A DNA stretch of 64,000 nt. It comes from Streptomyces sp. NBC_01314. GTDB taxonomy: Bacteria > Actinomycetota > Actinomycetes > Streptomycetales > Streptomycetaceae. Shown in pieces: positions 35,563 through 44,229 of this stretch (position 1 is its first letter; each line of letters begins with the position of its first letter). A program made the translations under genes and the position numbers. The notes beneath the pieces were generated by a model. That model saw only the letters and a list, made by a program, of their open reading frames with translations, searched no databases and was not told the origin of the DNA. The DNA is taken from contig NZ_CP108394.1 of the NCBI RefSeq assembly GCF_041435215.1, positions 1,860,001 through 1,924,000 of the forward strand, read 5' to 3'.

Positions 35563-37229
35563 CCTCGCTGTTTCGCTTGGGGTGACGAGGTGGCGCTGTG
35601 GGGTTGATCGAGGCGGTATCGGGCGGTGGGCATGGTGGGGACCCGGCGCGGTGGTCGGGTTCTCCAAGGTCTTTCGTGTCGTAGGTGGCCGGGGTGGCTG
35701 GTCAGTTGGCGGGGCGGGGTAGGGCGGCCAGACGGTGGAAGGCGGCGGCGAGTTGGTGTCGCCAGGGCCAGGTTGCTGCGATCCGCAGATGGAGGCGACG
35801 GCCGCCGCGGGTGAGACGGGCAGCGACGTGCAGGATCCGGTAGCGGAGTTTCTTGGGTTCGGCGGTGGCCAGTTCGCCGTCCAGCAGCAGGACGCGGGTC
35901 CAGGCCAGAAGGTCGATGGCCGCGAGGCTGAGCTCGAGCCAGGCGGCGTTGACGGAGAACAGGCGGGATGGGAAGCGTCCGAAGCCGGTGGTCTTGCCGC
36001 ACCGGATGTGGTCCTCGACGGTGGCGTGTCCACGGTGGCGGACCTCCAGGAACTGGGCCGAGCCGCCGCCGGAGTACGGGGTGTCGGTGAGGAAGACCTG
36101 GTGCCGCAGGCCCTCGTCCTGGTCGAACAGGGACAGTTGGGCGCCGGGGTGCGGGCGTTCGCGGCGCACGATGATGCGGGTTCCGGCCGGGTAGCCGTTC
36201 AGGTCGACCATGCCGGTCAGCTCGGCGACCTCGGCGCCGGCACGCAGTGTTCCGTCCTGGTCCAGGGCGGGGTGCCAGACCTGTTCGGGCAGGGCGCGGA
36301 TTGCGCGGCGGACCGGTGCGGTGACCGCGTATCCGACCGAGAAACGCAGGTGAAGGCCTTTGTCACGCAAGGCGCGGAGATGCGTGAGGAACGCCTTCGC
36401 ACTGCCCGCGCTGTCGGTGCGGACCAGGATGTCGGTGCCGTGCCGATGGGCGTCGGGGATCTGCGCGAGGGCCTGGTCGAGCACGGTGATGTGATCGGCG
36501 GCGGTGTTGGCTCCGGCGTTGCCAGGCCGCAGCAGCCCGGACATCGCCTCGCCGGTGTTGGCCAGGAAACACAGCAACGGGTGGAACCCGAAGCCGCCTT
36601 TGTAAGTGGGTGCGGCCTGGTCTTTCTCGGAGTGGCAGGTGACCAGCGTGGCGTCGAGGTCCAGGACCAGGCCGGGCAGTTCGCGTCCGCCGGCCTTCAC
36701 TGCGGGTATCGCGGTGCGGGTCTCGGCGGCCTGTAGCCAGGCCACTTCCCGGGCTGCGGCGCGGGCCGACCGCAGGCGGTCCAGTATGCGTTCGTCGACG
36801 GCGGCCAGCAGCCGCCAAGCCGTCGGCGTGGAGGCCACCGGGCCGAACACCTCGCGCTGGTCCCGCAGAACGGCCAGATCCGCGATCGCCTCGCCGCCGT
36901 CGGCGAGCATCACTGCGAGATCGGTGGCGATCCGGCCCGGGTCGTGGCCGGTGCCGCGCGGCCGAAGCGGCCGGAGCACGGTGGAATACGCCGCCGTCAG
37001 CCCGGTCGCTTCGGCGAGGTCCGCCAGCAAACGTGCTCCGGCGTGCCCGACCACCCCCGACCCGTCAGTGGACACCACAAGCCGGGGCCGCGAACCGATA
37101 TCCTTCACGCAGAAAGTGCCTTCCTCTGGCGACGACAGAACCCCTAGACAAGGTCCATCGTCCCAGCTCAGGAAGGCACTTTTGCGTTTCTACCCAACCC
37201 TCAGCCGCACCCCAACCGAAACGGCGAGG
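35563..37229 (-). mobile_element. IS1380-family element, copy 2
   Basis: 1667 bp, reverse-oriented twin of 22167-23833, flanked by the 4-bp duplication TTAG (35559-35562 and 37230-37233). The two copies bracket about 11.7 kb containing module 1 and module 2. Confidence 0.95.
35702..37108 (-). CDS. IS1380-family transposase, copy 2
   Basis: 468 residues, identical to the copy at 22288-23694. Intact DDE transposase. Sequence identity with the first copy means recent spread or gene conversion. Confidence 0.93.
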   Translation of the reverse strand: MKDIGSRPRLVVSTDGSGVVGHAGARLLADLAEATGLTAAYSTVLRPLRPRGTGHDPGRIATDLAVMLADGGEAIADLAVLRDQREVFGPVASTPTAWRLLAAVDERILDRLRSARAAAREVAWLQAAETRTAIPAVKAGGRELPGLVLDLDATLVTCHSEKDQAAPTYKGGFGFHPLLCFLANTGEAMSGLLRPGNAGANTAADHITVLDQALAQIPDAHRHGTDILVRTDSAGSAKAFLTHLRALRDKGLHLRFSVGYAVTAPVRRAIRALPEQVWHPALDQDGTLRAGAEVAELTGMVDLNGYPAGTRIIVRRERPHPGAQLSLFDQDEGLRHQVFLTDTPYSGGGSAQFLEVRHRGHATVEDHIRCGKTTGFGRFPSRLFSVNAAWLELSLAAIDLLAWTRVLLLDGELATAEPKKLRYRILHVAARLTRGGRRLHLRIAATWPWRHQLAAAFHRLAALPRPAN

Positions 37230-37364
37230 TTAGCGCAAGAACGCAGAGATGCCGCAGCGACTACCTACCGGTAGGTGCAGGACGTCTGGATACGCGCAGA
37301 GCGCGGGCCTTCTTCTCTCACCCGCGCCCGGCCTCAGCATGCTGTGCTGGCGGTGTCACCGGAC

Positions 37365-38105
37365 TCACGCAGAACTCCGCTCAGCGCCAGCTGTCGCGTA
37401 CTCCACGACGAGAGGACTCGCTACCAGGCATCGGGAAGGGGTCTCGGCGCTGGGAAGAAGCCCTGTGACGCGTGCGTATCCGGTCATCATCGTTGATGTG
37501 TCGATGCCATGGTCTCCCTCGTCCAGGGCATGCAGCAATGCCTGGACTCCTCGCCCGTGCAGGTCAGCAGCTGTCGGCTGGTCCCCGGACAGTGGCTCGC
37601 GATGCCCGGCGAGTGCCTCGACGACCTGTCCGGCCCGGGTGACGAAAGAGGCGCCCAGGCTGGATGCGGAGTTCGCCACCTCGAGCTCGGGGCCGTCCAC
37701 CGGCATCGGCGTCCAACCCCGCAGATGCCGGGCTGAACCGTGCATCAGCAGTCGGACGCCTCCGGCTGTCGCGTGATCTGCGTTCCGTATCCGCACCGAG
37801 TCCACGAAAAGCACGAGATCCTGGTGGGCGCCGCTGAGCGTCACGCACCGCAGCGGGGCTTCGAACTGTACCCACTGGCCGGGACGCAGCCCGGGTGTGG
37901 TGTACCACTCCGCAACGAGCTCCAAGTGCCGGTACACATCCCGCAGGTGCCGCAGCTGCCCGAGTTCGCCGTCCGTGGTCGGCGCGTCCATGTCGATGCC
38001 GCCCAGTGGCGTGGTCAGCCGAAGGCCACTCGTCCGCGGCATACGCCGGGGCTCAGGCACGAACTGCCGTAGCTTTCCGTCCGATAGATAAGCGATCTCA
38101 CGCAA
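37365..38105 (-). CDS. DUF7019/SAVMC3_10250-like protein
   Basis: 246 residues read from TTG 38105 (LREIAYLSDGKLRQFVPEPR), GGGGA six bases upstream. Conserved-looking blocks are GLRLTTPLGGIDMDAP, RHLELVAEWYTTPGLRPGQW, VQFEAPLRCVTLSG and LLMHGSARHLRGW, which I associate with the Streptomyces SAVMC3_10250 family found in NB-ARC/TPR neighbourhoods; catalytic activity is unknown. It is cytoplasmic, with no TM helix. Divergent from the coiled-coil membrane protein gene. Family recall is from pattern, not a search. Confidence 0.6.
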   Translation of the reverse strand: MREIAYLSDGKLRQFVPEPRRMPRTSGLRLTTPLGGIDMDAPTTDGELGQLRHLRDVYRHLELVAEWYTTPGLRPGQWVQFEAPLRCVTLSGAHQDLVLFVDSVRIRNADHATAGGVRLLMHGSARHLRGWTPMPVDGPELEVANSASSLGASFVTRAGQVVEALAGHREPLSGDQPTAADLHGRGVQALLHALDEGDHGIDTSTMMTGYARVTGLLPSAETPSRCLVASPLVVEYATAGAERSSA

Positions 38106-38283
38106 GGCGCATCCCCGTTTGGTGTGCTGATTCCGTGACACGCCATACTGCCACGCAACTCCGACACCAGCCGACGGCATCCAACCCGCGTGCATTTTCG
38201 GTCAGTTGAACCTCAGCAGGGCGTGCGAACACTTGATAATGAGCGAGCACGCGCGCAACGCCGCGATGACCACGGGGGACGTA

Positions 38284-40083
38284 ATGGGCGACCGTAGTGA
38301 GGCGGACTCAGCCTTGGACCGGCTCATCGAACAGCTGGAGGGCGTAGGGAAAGAACAGGTTCGCCACGGGGGAAGGCTGGACTCCTTCGAGGAAGGTCTG
38401 CAGGGTGTACGCGCCAAGGTCGTCCAATTGCGCGGTGACGTCACCGAGGTCCGCCAGGAGGTCGCGGGACTGGAGAGTGCGGTCAGCGACACCCGCGAGG
38501 TCTTGGACGCGTTCATCCAGCAGTACGGCCGCGACCGTGAGGTGGCTCGGGCCCAGGCCGAACTGGCCCGTCTGACCACCGTCTTCCATGCGGAATTCGC
38601 CCAGCGCAAGCAGACCCGTGCCCTGGCACGTGGGCTGGCTCACACCCTCACCGCGCAGGCTGTGCGCAGGAAGATGGTCAATACCATCACGGTACGGTCC
38701 TGCGCCGAGGAACGGATGCTCCTCGAACCGGCCTACTGGCTGGCTCCCGCGATAATGGCAGTGGCTGCGAATTTCCGAGACGAGACCGAGCAGGGCGAGC
38801 GCGCCCGGGCGCACGCCTGCACTCTGGACGCGGCCAAGGCCAACCTGTTCTTCGCTCTGACTTCTTCCCGTCTCGGAAACGAGGACGAAGCGGCTGCCTG
38901 GATGGACACCTACCTACAGTCACTCGATCCTGAGGAACTTGGTCAAGACTTCTGTGTCGTCCTGGACGCCATCGCGAGCAACGAATTGGGGGAGGAAGCC
39001 CTCAGTTACACCCGGCAGACCATGGCAGGCTGGAATCAAAGCACGCATCGGACGTCTGCCCACAATTCGATCATGGACATGCCCGGCGCCGCTCAGTGGA
39101 GTGGCCGGCTTCGGAACCTGCGCCGGCAACTGTCTGAAGACGAGTACACGGCACTGCGCGAGACATGCTCAGACCAGTGGGACGCCCTCCAGGTCGGCTG
39201 GGAACTCGCGACCGTGCCCGGGAGAACTCTCGCCTACCTCCAGCGCACGTTCCCGGACGGCCCAGACGGAGTTGACCGGCCCGTCAGCGACGGCCGCCAC
39301 GTCGAAACCGCTCTCGAGCGGCTCATCAATCAACTCGAACCCGATGAGGCACACCTGCACGAGCAGATGCGCCGGCTTGAGCGCATCATCGAACACGGGG
39401 GAGATCTGGAAGCAGCCGCCCAGGCAGACGAGTCGCCCCTAGGTCCGGAAACCGAGCCAGTGCCCTTCGTGACACTCCTCGACCAGGCCGTCTTCGCACC
39501 GGACACGGCACGGCTGGGCCCATCAGCCCGCCGTATGGCCCTCCGTGCCATTTGGCCGAGCCTGGAGGGCGCCGCCGATCGCGTCGTCACAGAATCCCGG
39601 CGTCAAATCCCCCACCGCATCACCCTGAGCGTCGCCGGCTACTCCTGGACTCTCCCCACGGACCCACACCGCACCGTAGAGCCGGACCGGCTCATTGACG
39701 ACCTCGCCACACGACTTGAGCAACGAACTCAGGCCCGCTCGGACGCCGTAGTGCGCCGCTGGCCGCGCGTCTGTAGCGCCTTGCTGTTCGGAACCGTCAC
39801 CGGGGCGCTGGTGGTGCCGTTCGTCGACGGCGTGTCACGGGCCCTGTTCTTCCTGCTGACCCTCACCGCAGTCGCGTGGGTCCTTTGGGAGATTTGCGGC
39901 GTTCCCCTGCGGAAGAGGCATGTGCGTGAGCAGGGCGATCAGTCACGCCATGATGCCGTTGCGACATTGGCCAAAGCACTGCGACAGCGGGAGGACTTCT
40001 TCACGGAATGGCTTGAGAGCATGGAGGACCTGGCAGCCCTCACCCGCTGGGCGGGCACCGCGAACAGCGCTGACCACGGATGA
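38284..40083 (+). CDS. Coiled-coil two-TM protein of unknown function
   Basis: 599 residues from ATG 38284 (GGGGGA 4 bases upstream); Met codons at 38206 and 38239 are in frame but lack a Shine-Dalgarno. N-terminal coiled coil (about 8-90: ALDRLIEQLEGVGKEQ, VRQEVAGLESAVSDTREVL), a helical middle, a second short LERLINQLE repeat near 345, and two TM segments at about 498-516 and 520-538 followed by a 60-residue helical tail. I do not recognise a family. Its start 28 bp before the kinase and its place among STAND modules suggest a membrane-associated member of a conflict or stress system. Confidence 0.65.
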   Translation: MGDRSEADSALDRLIEQLEGVGKEQVRHGGRLDSFEEGLQGVRAKVVQLRGDVTEVRQEVAGLESAVSDTREVLDAFIQQYGRDREVARAQAELARLTTVFHAEFAQRKQTRALARGLAHTLTAQAVRRKMVNTITVRSCAEERMLLEPAYWLAPAIMAVAANFRDETEQGERARAHACTLDAAKANLFFALTSSRLGNEDEAAAWMDTYLQSLDPEELGQDFCVVLDAIASNELGEEALSYTRQTMAGWNQSTHRTSAHNSIMDMPGAAQWSGRLRNLRRQLSEDEYTALRETCSDQWDALQVGWELATVPGRTLAYLQRTFPDGPDGVDRPVSDGRHVETALERLINQLEPDEAHLHEQMRRLERIIEHGGDLEAAAQADESPLGPETEPVPFVTLLDQAVFAPDTARLGPSARRMALRAIWPSLEGAADRVVTESRRQIPHRITLSVAGYSWTLPTDPHRTVEPDRLIDDLATRLEQRTQARSDAVVRRWPRVCSALLFGTVTGALVVPFVDGVSRALFFLLTLTAVAWVLWEICGVPLRKRHVREQGDQSRHDAVATLAKALRQREDFFTEWLESMEDLAALTRWAGTANSADHG

Positions 40084-40111
40084 CACAACCGGACGAACAG
40101 ATGGGGCGAGG

Positions 40112-41275
40112 GTGGATACCTCCACACTGATCGGTGGCCGTTTCAAGCCAAAAGACGGCCCCACCAGTGGCGCCATGGGTGATGTGTGGACGGCCGAGGA
40201 CGTGAGGCTGGGCCGCACCGTGGCTGTGAAATTCCTCGCGCAGCGCCGCCTCATACAACAGGGCGCCCCTACGGAGTTCACCGAGACGGCCGCGAGAATG
40301 TTCGAACGGGAGGCGCGGGCCATGGCCCGGGTCAACCACCCGCGCGTCGCCACCCTCTACGACAGCGGCGAACACGACGGCGCCTTCTACATCGTCATGG
40401 AGTATGTCGAGGGCAAATCCCTCGCCGAGCACCTCAGGACCGGGCCGAGGCTTCCGTTGGAGCGCACCATGCGTTGGACACGCCAGATCTGCGAGGGACT
40501 CGACGCCGCGCACAACGCCAAAGTGATCCACCGCGACATCAAACCCGACAACATCATGATCACGCAGCAGGGGGACGTGAAGCTCGTCGACTTCGGGCTG
40601 GCGTTCCTGGCCGACGTCACCCAGACCCACACCGTTGCGGGCACCCCCCTGTACAAGGCACCCGAGCGGTGGCACGGCGAGACAGGCAGCGAACGCAGCG
40701 ACCTATATTCCTTGGGCTGTGTCCTGTACGAGATGCTGACTGGGCACCCGCCCTTCGGAAGCCCTCACGACGACCCCATGACCGTGGGCCGGATGCACCA
40801 GGACGATACGCCGGCACCCCCGAGCGCCCACCGCCCCGGCATCCCCGCCCAACTCGACACCCTCGTCCGGACTCTCCTGGCCAAGGACCCAGCAGACCGC
40901 CCTAAAAACGCCCACACGACCGCGCACGCAGTTGGCGAGCTGTCGCACGTCCTGGACGCAACAGACGACACGAGCAGACGAGCCGACCTGCCCGACCCGC
41001 CCGGCAACAGCGGCGGCCTCTCAAAACGCATCGAAGCACTAGACCTACGCATCTTCGAGCTGGAAATCCTTCACGACCGTAGCGATCAGCCTGTGATCGA
41101 GGCACGCACCGAACACGCCGAACTCACCGGCCAGTCAGGCGACACCCGAGGAGCAGCAGCCCTCTACGACCAAATCGCCCGTGACTGCCAGAACTTCTTC
41201 GGCCCCTACGACGTCCGGACACTGGACGCCTTCGAGGGCCTCGCACGGTGGAACGGCAGAGCGCGCGCGAGGTAA
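40112..41275 (+). CDS. Hanks-type Ser/Thr protein kinase, probably C-terminally truncated
   Basis: 387 residues from GTG 40112. Kinase subdomains are intact: a Gly-rich loop variant GPTSGAMGDV (16-25), AVKFLA with Lys40, HRDIKPDN (140-147, catalytic Asp142), DFGLA (160-164) and KAPERWHGETGSERSDLYSLG. No TM helix. The last about 70 residues resemble the start of a TPR array (YDQIARDCQNFFGPYDVRTL) and end abruptly at RWNGRARAR beside an IS5 remnant, so a longer TPR sensor part may have been lost. Probably co-transcribed with the upstream coiled-coil membrane protein (28-bp gap). Confidence 0.85.
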   Translation: MDTSTLIGGRFKPKDGPTSGAMGDVWTAEDVRLGRTVAVKFLAQRRLIQQGAPTEFTETAARMFEREARAMARVNHPRVATLYDSGEHDGAFYIVMEYVEGKSLAEHLRTGPRLPLERTMRWTRQICEGLDAAHNAKVIHRDIKPDNIMITQQGDVKLVDFGLAFLADVTQTHTVAGTPLYKAPERWHGETGSERSDLYSLGCVLYEMLTGHPPFGSPHDDPMTVGRMHQDDTPAPPSAHRPGIPAQLDTLVRTLLAKDPADRPKNAHTTAHAVGELSHVLDATDDTSRRADLPDPPGNSGGLSKRIEALDLRIFELEILHDRSDQPVIEARTEHAELTGQSGDTRGAAALYDQIARDCQNFFGPYDVRTLDAFEGLARWNGRARAR

Positions 41276-41425
41276 AGGGTCTTACAGAAGGCCGTGAACA
41301 GCAGGCCAGGGGATCGGGGGCGTTCGGTTGGTGAAGGCCATCGCCGTGCGGTCAGCAGTCGCTGAAGATCGTGAAGTTCTTCATCCAGGAGAAGGCATGC
41401 TCGACGCCGGCGGGACCTCGCGATG
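41276..41425 (-). pseudogene. IS5-family transposase C-terminal fragment
   Basis: On the minus strand it reads GVEHAFSWMKNFTIFSDC then a stop, matching the conserved EHAFSWMKNWRIL-type end of Streptomyces IS5-family transposases. Its position just after the kinase suggests it trimmed the kinase 3' end. 41426-41727 holds no recognisable gene. Confidence 0.6.
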
Positions 41426-41727
41426 GTGGGCGCTATCCTCCTCTCCCTGAAACAGCGGCTGTCCGGAGGAATCCGGTATCCGGCGCTGCCGGGGACGCCG
41501 CTGCTCCGCTTAATCCGCCACCATCTTTTGGGCCCGGTTCCCGGCGGACATCCGCAACAGACCGCGTCGTCCGCTTCTTCTCCGCATATATCTGCGTAAG
41601 GCGCTCGCTCGCGTCGTCCTGGGTGCCGAAGCCGAGTCTCCTCGCGCTGCTTACCGAGCGTCCCAGAAAAGGGTGTACGGGTGCGGGCGCCGCGTCGAGC
41701 TGGCACAGCCGCGTTCTTTGAAGAACG

Positions 41728-41909
41728 ACCCTGCGCCGCAGGCGAGTTGTCGAGCCACCTAGCGAACCCTCCCCGAGCGGGAGCTAGGTATCTGAGCCCA
41801 GGTCCCCGCTGCGGCGGTCATCAGGTCAGCAAACGGGAACGCTTCCCCGCCCAATGCTGACCAGAGCGGCCTGATCAGGCGTTTGACCTGCACAAATGCC
41901 CGGATGCTA
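41728..41909. repeat. Element right-end sequence A
   Basis: Homologous (roughly three quarters identical by eye) to 44038-44229. Contains GGTCAGCA (41825) and TGCTGACC (41855) words and TTTGACCTGCACAAA (41882-41896), the inverse of the arm found across the core at 41972-41985. It ends GCTA directly before the panD-derived core. Confidence 0.75.
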
Positions 41910-42195
41910 GATCTTGGACTTGAATAGAGTACGCAGCATTTTGGGCTCCTGGAAGACGGCTCCCTGCCAGCTTTGTGCAGGTCAAGGGCGGTATTCACTC
42001 TACAGGGGCACGCGTCGAAGTCGACGATTGTGAGGAACATCGCTTCTCATTGGGATAGGGCTCCCTGCCTGGGCTTCCGCGCCAACCAGGCTGTTGTGAC
42101 GCCACCGACCAGGTGCCTGTTGGGACAGCCTTTTCAGGATGTTCGGGAACTGATGCTGACCAGATGCTGACTTACCTGACGCCACATCAGGTGCA
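41910..42195. repeat. att-like repeat copy 2: displaced panD 5' end
   Basis: Near-identical to 17974-18250. On the minus strand it keeps an RBS (CAGGAGCCCAAA), an ATG start (GTG in the intact gene) and codons [10 protein letters not shown], then a TAG stop. Arms: TTTGTGCAGGTCAA at 41972-41985 and paired TGCTGAC words near 42153 and 42164. It is the left end of a second, about 2.3-kb unit. Confidence 0.9.
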
Positions 42196-42331
42196 TGCGG
42201 GTCACAGGATGACTCGCTGCCCGGGAGCACGCACTGCAACCCGAAAGATTCGCGAGGAGCTCGGGTCTGCTGCATGATCGGGTGACATCTGAACTGGCTT
42301 GCCCTGTGGGGCGGGTGGGAAGGATGTCGCT

Positions 42332-42613
42332 GTGCCCAAGCCTTGTCCGGAAGAGTTCCGCCAGGACGTCGTGCGAGTCGCGAGGAACCGCGGCCCGGGT
42401 GTGACGGTCGAGCAGGTGGCCACCGGTTTCGGGGTCCACCCGATGACGTTGTGGAAGTGGATGCGCCGGGCGGACATCGATGACGGGTCCAAGCCCGGGG
42501 TGACCAGCCAGGAGAGCGCGGAACTGCGGGAAGCGCGGCGGCAGATCAAGCTGCTGGAGCAGGAGAACGAGGTCCTGCGCCGGGCCGCTCTCTCTCAGGC
42601 GTTCTCGTCATGA
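42332..42613 (+). pseudogene. IS3-family orfA fragment
   Basis: From GTG 42332: VPKPCPEEFRQDVVRVARNR, HTH VEQVATGFGVHPMTLWKWMR, and a leucine-zipper-like RRQIKLLEQENEVLRRAA, the usual orfA plan. The end is altered (LSQAFSS) and orfB is absent. The left IS end is probably near TGACATCTGAACTGGC (about 42280). It overlaps the 3' end of the nucleotidyltransferase gene. Confidence 0.75.
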
Positions 42614-43254
42614 ATCCGCGCACCGAGATCCTCCGCCCACTCCAGCGCCCACGCCTTGAGTCCTTCGATCTGCCGGGAGGTGAGCCCGTACGCCGTGTAG
42701 TCCTCATCCTCGTACCAGTCCGCGCCGACGAGCCGGTCCCGGAGGTCTTCGAGGCTGAACTCGTCGTGGGCGCGACGGCGGCCCAGGGATTCGAGGTCGG
42801 CGGTGGAGCGGTCGCGGGAAGCAGCTTGGACGTCGATGAGGTCGCGGACGGTGCCGCGGTCGGCGAGGGCACGGACCTTGGTGCCGATCACGTCGTCGAG
42901 GGAAAGAACGGGGCCGTAGGGGGTCTGGGCGGGCGGAGCCCAGAACGCCTCCTTGAGGACGTCGACCTCGCACTCCTCGCCGGTGTCCGGATCGGTGACG
43001 AGGAACCGGCCGCTGAGCGGATCGGTCTGGACGTGCGTGGTCCGCCATCCGCGCGCGCTGAGGCCCGCTGTGAGTGAGGCGACGATCTCCTGCATCGGAG
43101 CGGGGTTCTCGGTGGCGACGTCGAGGTCACGGCTGAAGCGTTCGACCAGGCCGTGGGCCTGCACGGCGTATCCGCCGGTGAGGACCAGAGGGTAGGGGGA
43201 GCCGAGGTCGAGGATGTCGGCGAGGAGACGCTCGTGGAGCGGAGTGAGTTTCAC
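42595..43254 (-). CDS. AbiEii/MenT-type nucleotidyltransferase (candidate toxin)
   Basis: 219 residues from GTG 43254. Nucleotidyltransferase signature at residues 27-45: LTGGYAVQAHG then FSRDLDVAT (G-G-x-D-x-D), and the downstream conserved Lys block GTKVRALADRGTVRDLIDVQ typical of AbiEii/DUF1814. Such enzymes transfer NMPs to tRNA or other targets and act as toxins in type IV-like toxin-antitoxin or abortive infection systems. The start overlaps the stop of the upstream gene (GTGA), implying translational coupling. The 3' end abuts IS3 debris but the protein looks complete. Confidence 0.82.
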   Translation of the reverse strand: MKLTPLHERLLADILDLGSPYPLVLTGGYAVQAHGLVERFSRDLDVATENPAPMQEIVASLTAGLSARGWRTTHVQTDPLSGRFLVTDPDTGEECEVDVLKEAFWAPPAQTPYGPVLSLDDVIGTKVRALADRGTVRDLIDVQAASRDRSTADLESLGRRRAHDEFSLEDLRDRLVGADWYEDEDYTAYGLTSRQIEGLKAWALEWAEDLGARIHDENA

Positions 43255-43613
43255 GCGGCTGTCGTGTCGGCGAGAGCGGTGCGGAGCTGCTCGGGGAAGG
43301 CGTCCTCCCAGACCTCGCGGATGTAGGGACTGATCAAACGCCGCAGCACGGGCCACTGCTCGGTGAGTAGCCGGTGGTGCAGGAGAGTCACCAGGTCCTC
43401 ACTCAGTCCTTCGGCGAGGACTGTCCGGTAGAGCGTCATGCGGGACTTCGGACGGTCCAGGCTGTAGCTCGTCCTCCCGGACCAGACGATGTGGAGCGGC
43501 AGGTCCACGTTGCCCTCGACGGGGCCGGCCAGCTCCTGCAAGCGCTCGGGCAACCGGCTGCGGTAGCGGTCTCGCAGCACCTCGGCACGGGGGGCGGTGA
43601 TCGTCGTGTCCAT
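43251..43613 (-). CDS. Coupled partner of the nucleotidyltransferase (candidate antitoxin)
   Basis: 120 residues from ATG 43613 (MDTTITAPRAEVLRDRYRSR). Helical, with a central VDLPLHIVWSGRTSYSLDRP stretch and LYRTVLAEGLSEDLVTLLHH. It does not show the winged-helix AbiEi antitoxin pattern, so it is an unusual partner. A four-base GTGA overlap with the downstream nucleotidyltransferase and the upstream position are what an antitoxin would have; this is inference. Confidence 0.65.
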   Translation of the reverse strand: MDTTITAPRAEVLRDRYRSRLPERLQELAGPVEGNVDLPLHIVWSGRTSYSLDRPKSRMTLYRTVLAEGLSEDLVTLLHHRLLTEQWPVLRRLISPYIREVWEDAFPEQLRTALADTTAA

Positions 43614-44037
43614 GCATCCAGTATCGCTGCTGGGAGGCGGCGGCATGGCGGATACGGGGCTCCTCTCTCGTACGTACGGGTCGGGCGCCACCCGCCCTTC
43701 CCTCGAACACCTCACCCCGTGGGCGCCTAGCGCATCATGGCCTACCCGTGCAGCCCCCGGGTGGTGCGGCAACCGGCTGCCCTGCCGACCTAGGACCAGC
43801 CCCGCTCGCGGGCGCGGGTGATCGTGACGCAACAGGTCACGCGGAGGCCGCCGCGGTGGGGTGGGCTGCGGCTTCGGTCTCGGTCTCGGTGTCGGGAATG
43901 ACGACGGTGTCGAAGCCGAGGGCCATGACGTCGGCGCAGTGGACGAGAAGGACACCGGGGGCAGGCTAGGTCGCGGCAGCGGCCGGAGCATCCATGGGGC
44001 ACGCCGCTTCGGCCCCGAACGCAGCCCAGTTGCTCAG
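43614..44037. other. Spacer with short fragment, no intact gene
   Basis: Should include the promoter of the toxin-antitoxin-like pair. On the minus strand about 43837-43963 reads VLLVHCADVMALGFDTVVIP and stops, which looks like a tail of some protein but has no start and is not recognised. Confidence 0.4.
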
Positions 44038-44229
44038 GACCCATGCCGCGGACGAGTTGTCGAGTCACGCAGCGAACGTCCCAAGCGGGAGTTAGGCACC
44101 TCTGTCCAGGTCCCCCGTCGTAGCGGCCACCTGGTCAGCAAGCTGGGACGCTCCCGGGCCCAATGCTGACCGTTTGCTGACCCGAGCGGGGCTATCAAGC
44201 CTTTGACCTGCAAAAACGCCCAACCGCTA
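44038..44229. repeat. Element right-end sequence B
   Basis: Homologue of 41728-41909 with GGTCAGCA and two TGCTGACC words and the arm TTTGACCTGCA (44202-44212), ending GCTA before the panD-derived core. Marks the right end of the 2.3-kb unit. Confidence 0.75.

Noticed and set aside
22167..37229. An inversion already fixed between the two IS1380 copies
   Set aside because: The gene around copy 1 rejoins in frame using its own CTAA duplication, so its flanks are still the original partners.
43837..43963. Minus-strand fragment reading VLLVHCADVMALGFDTVVIP
   Set aside because: Protein-like but too short, without a start and not recognised; mentioned only under the spacer entry.
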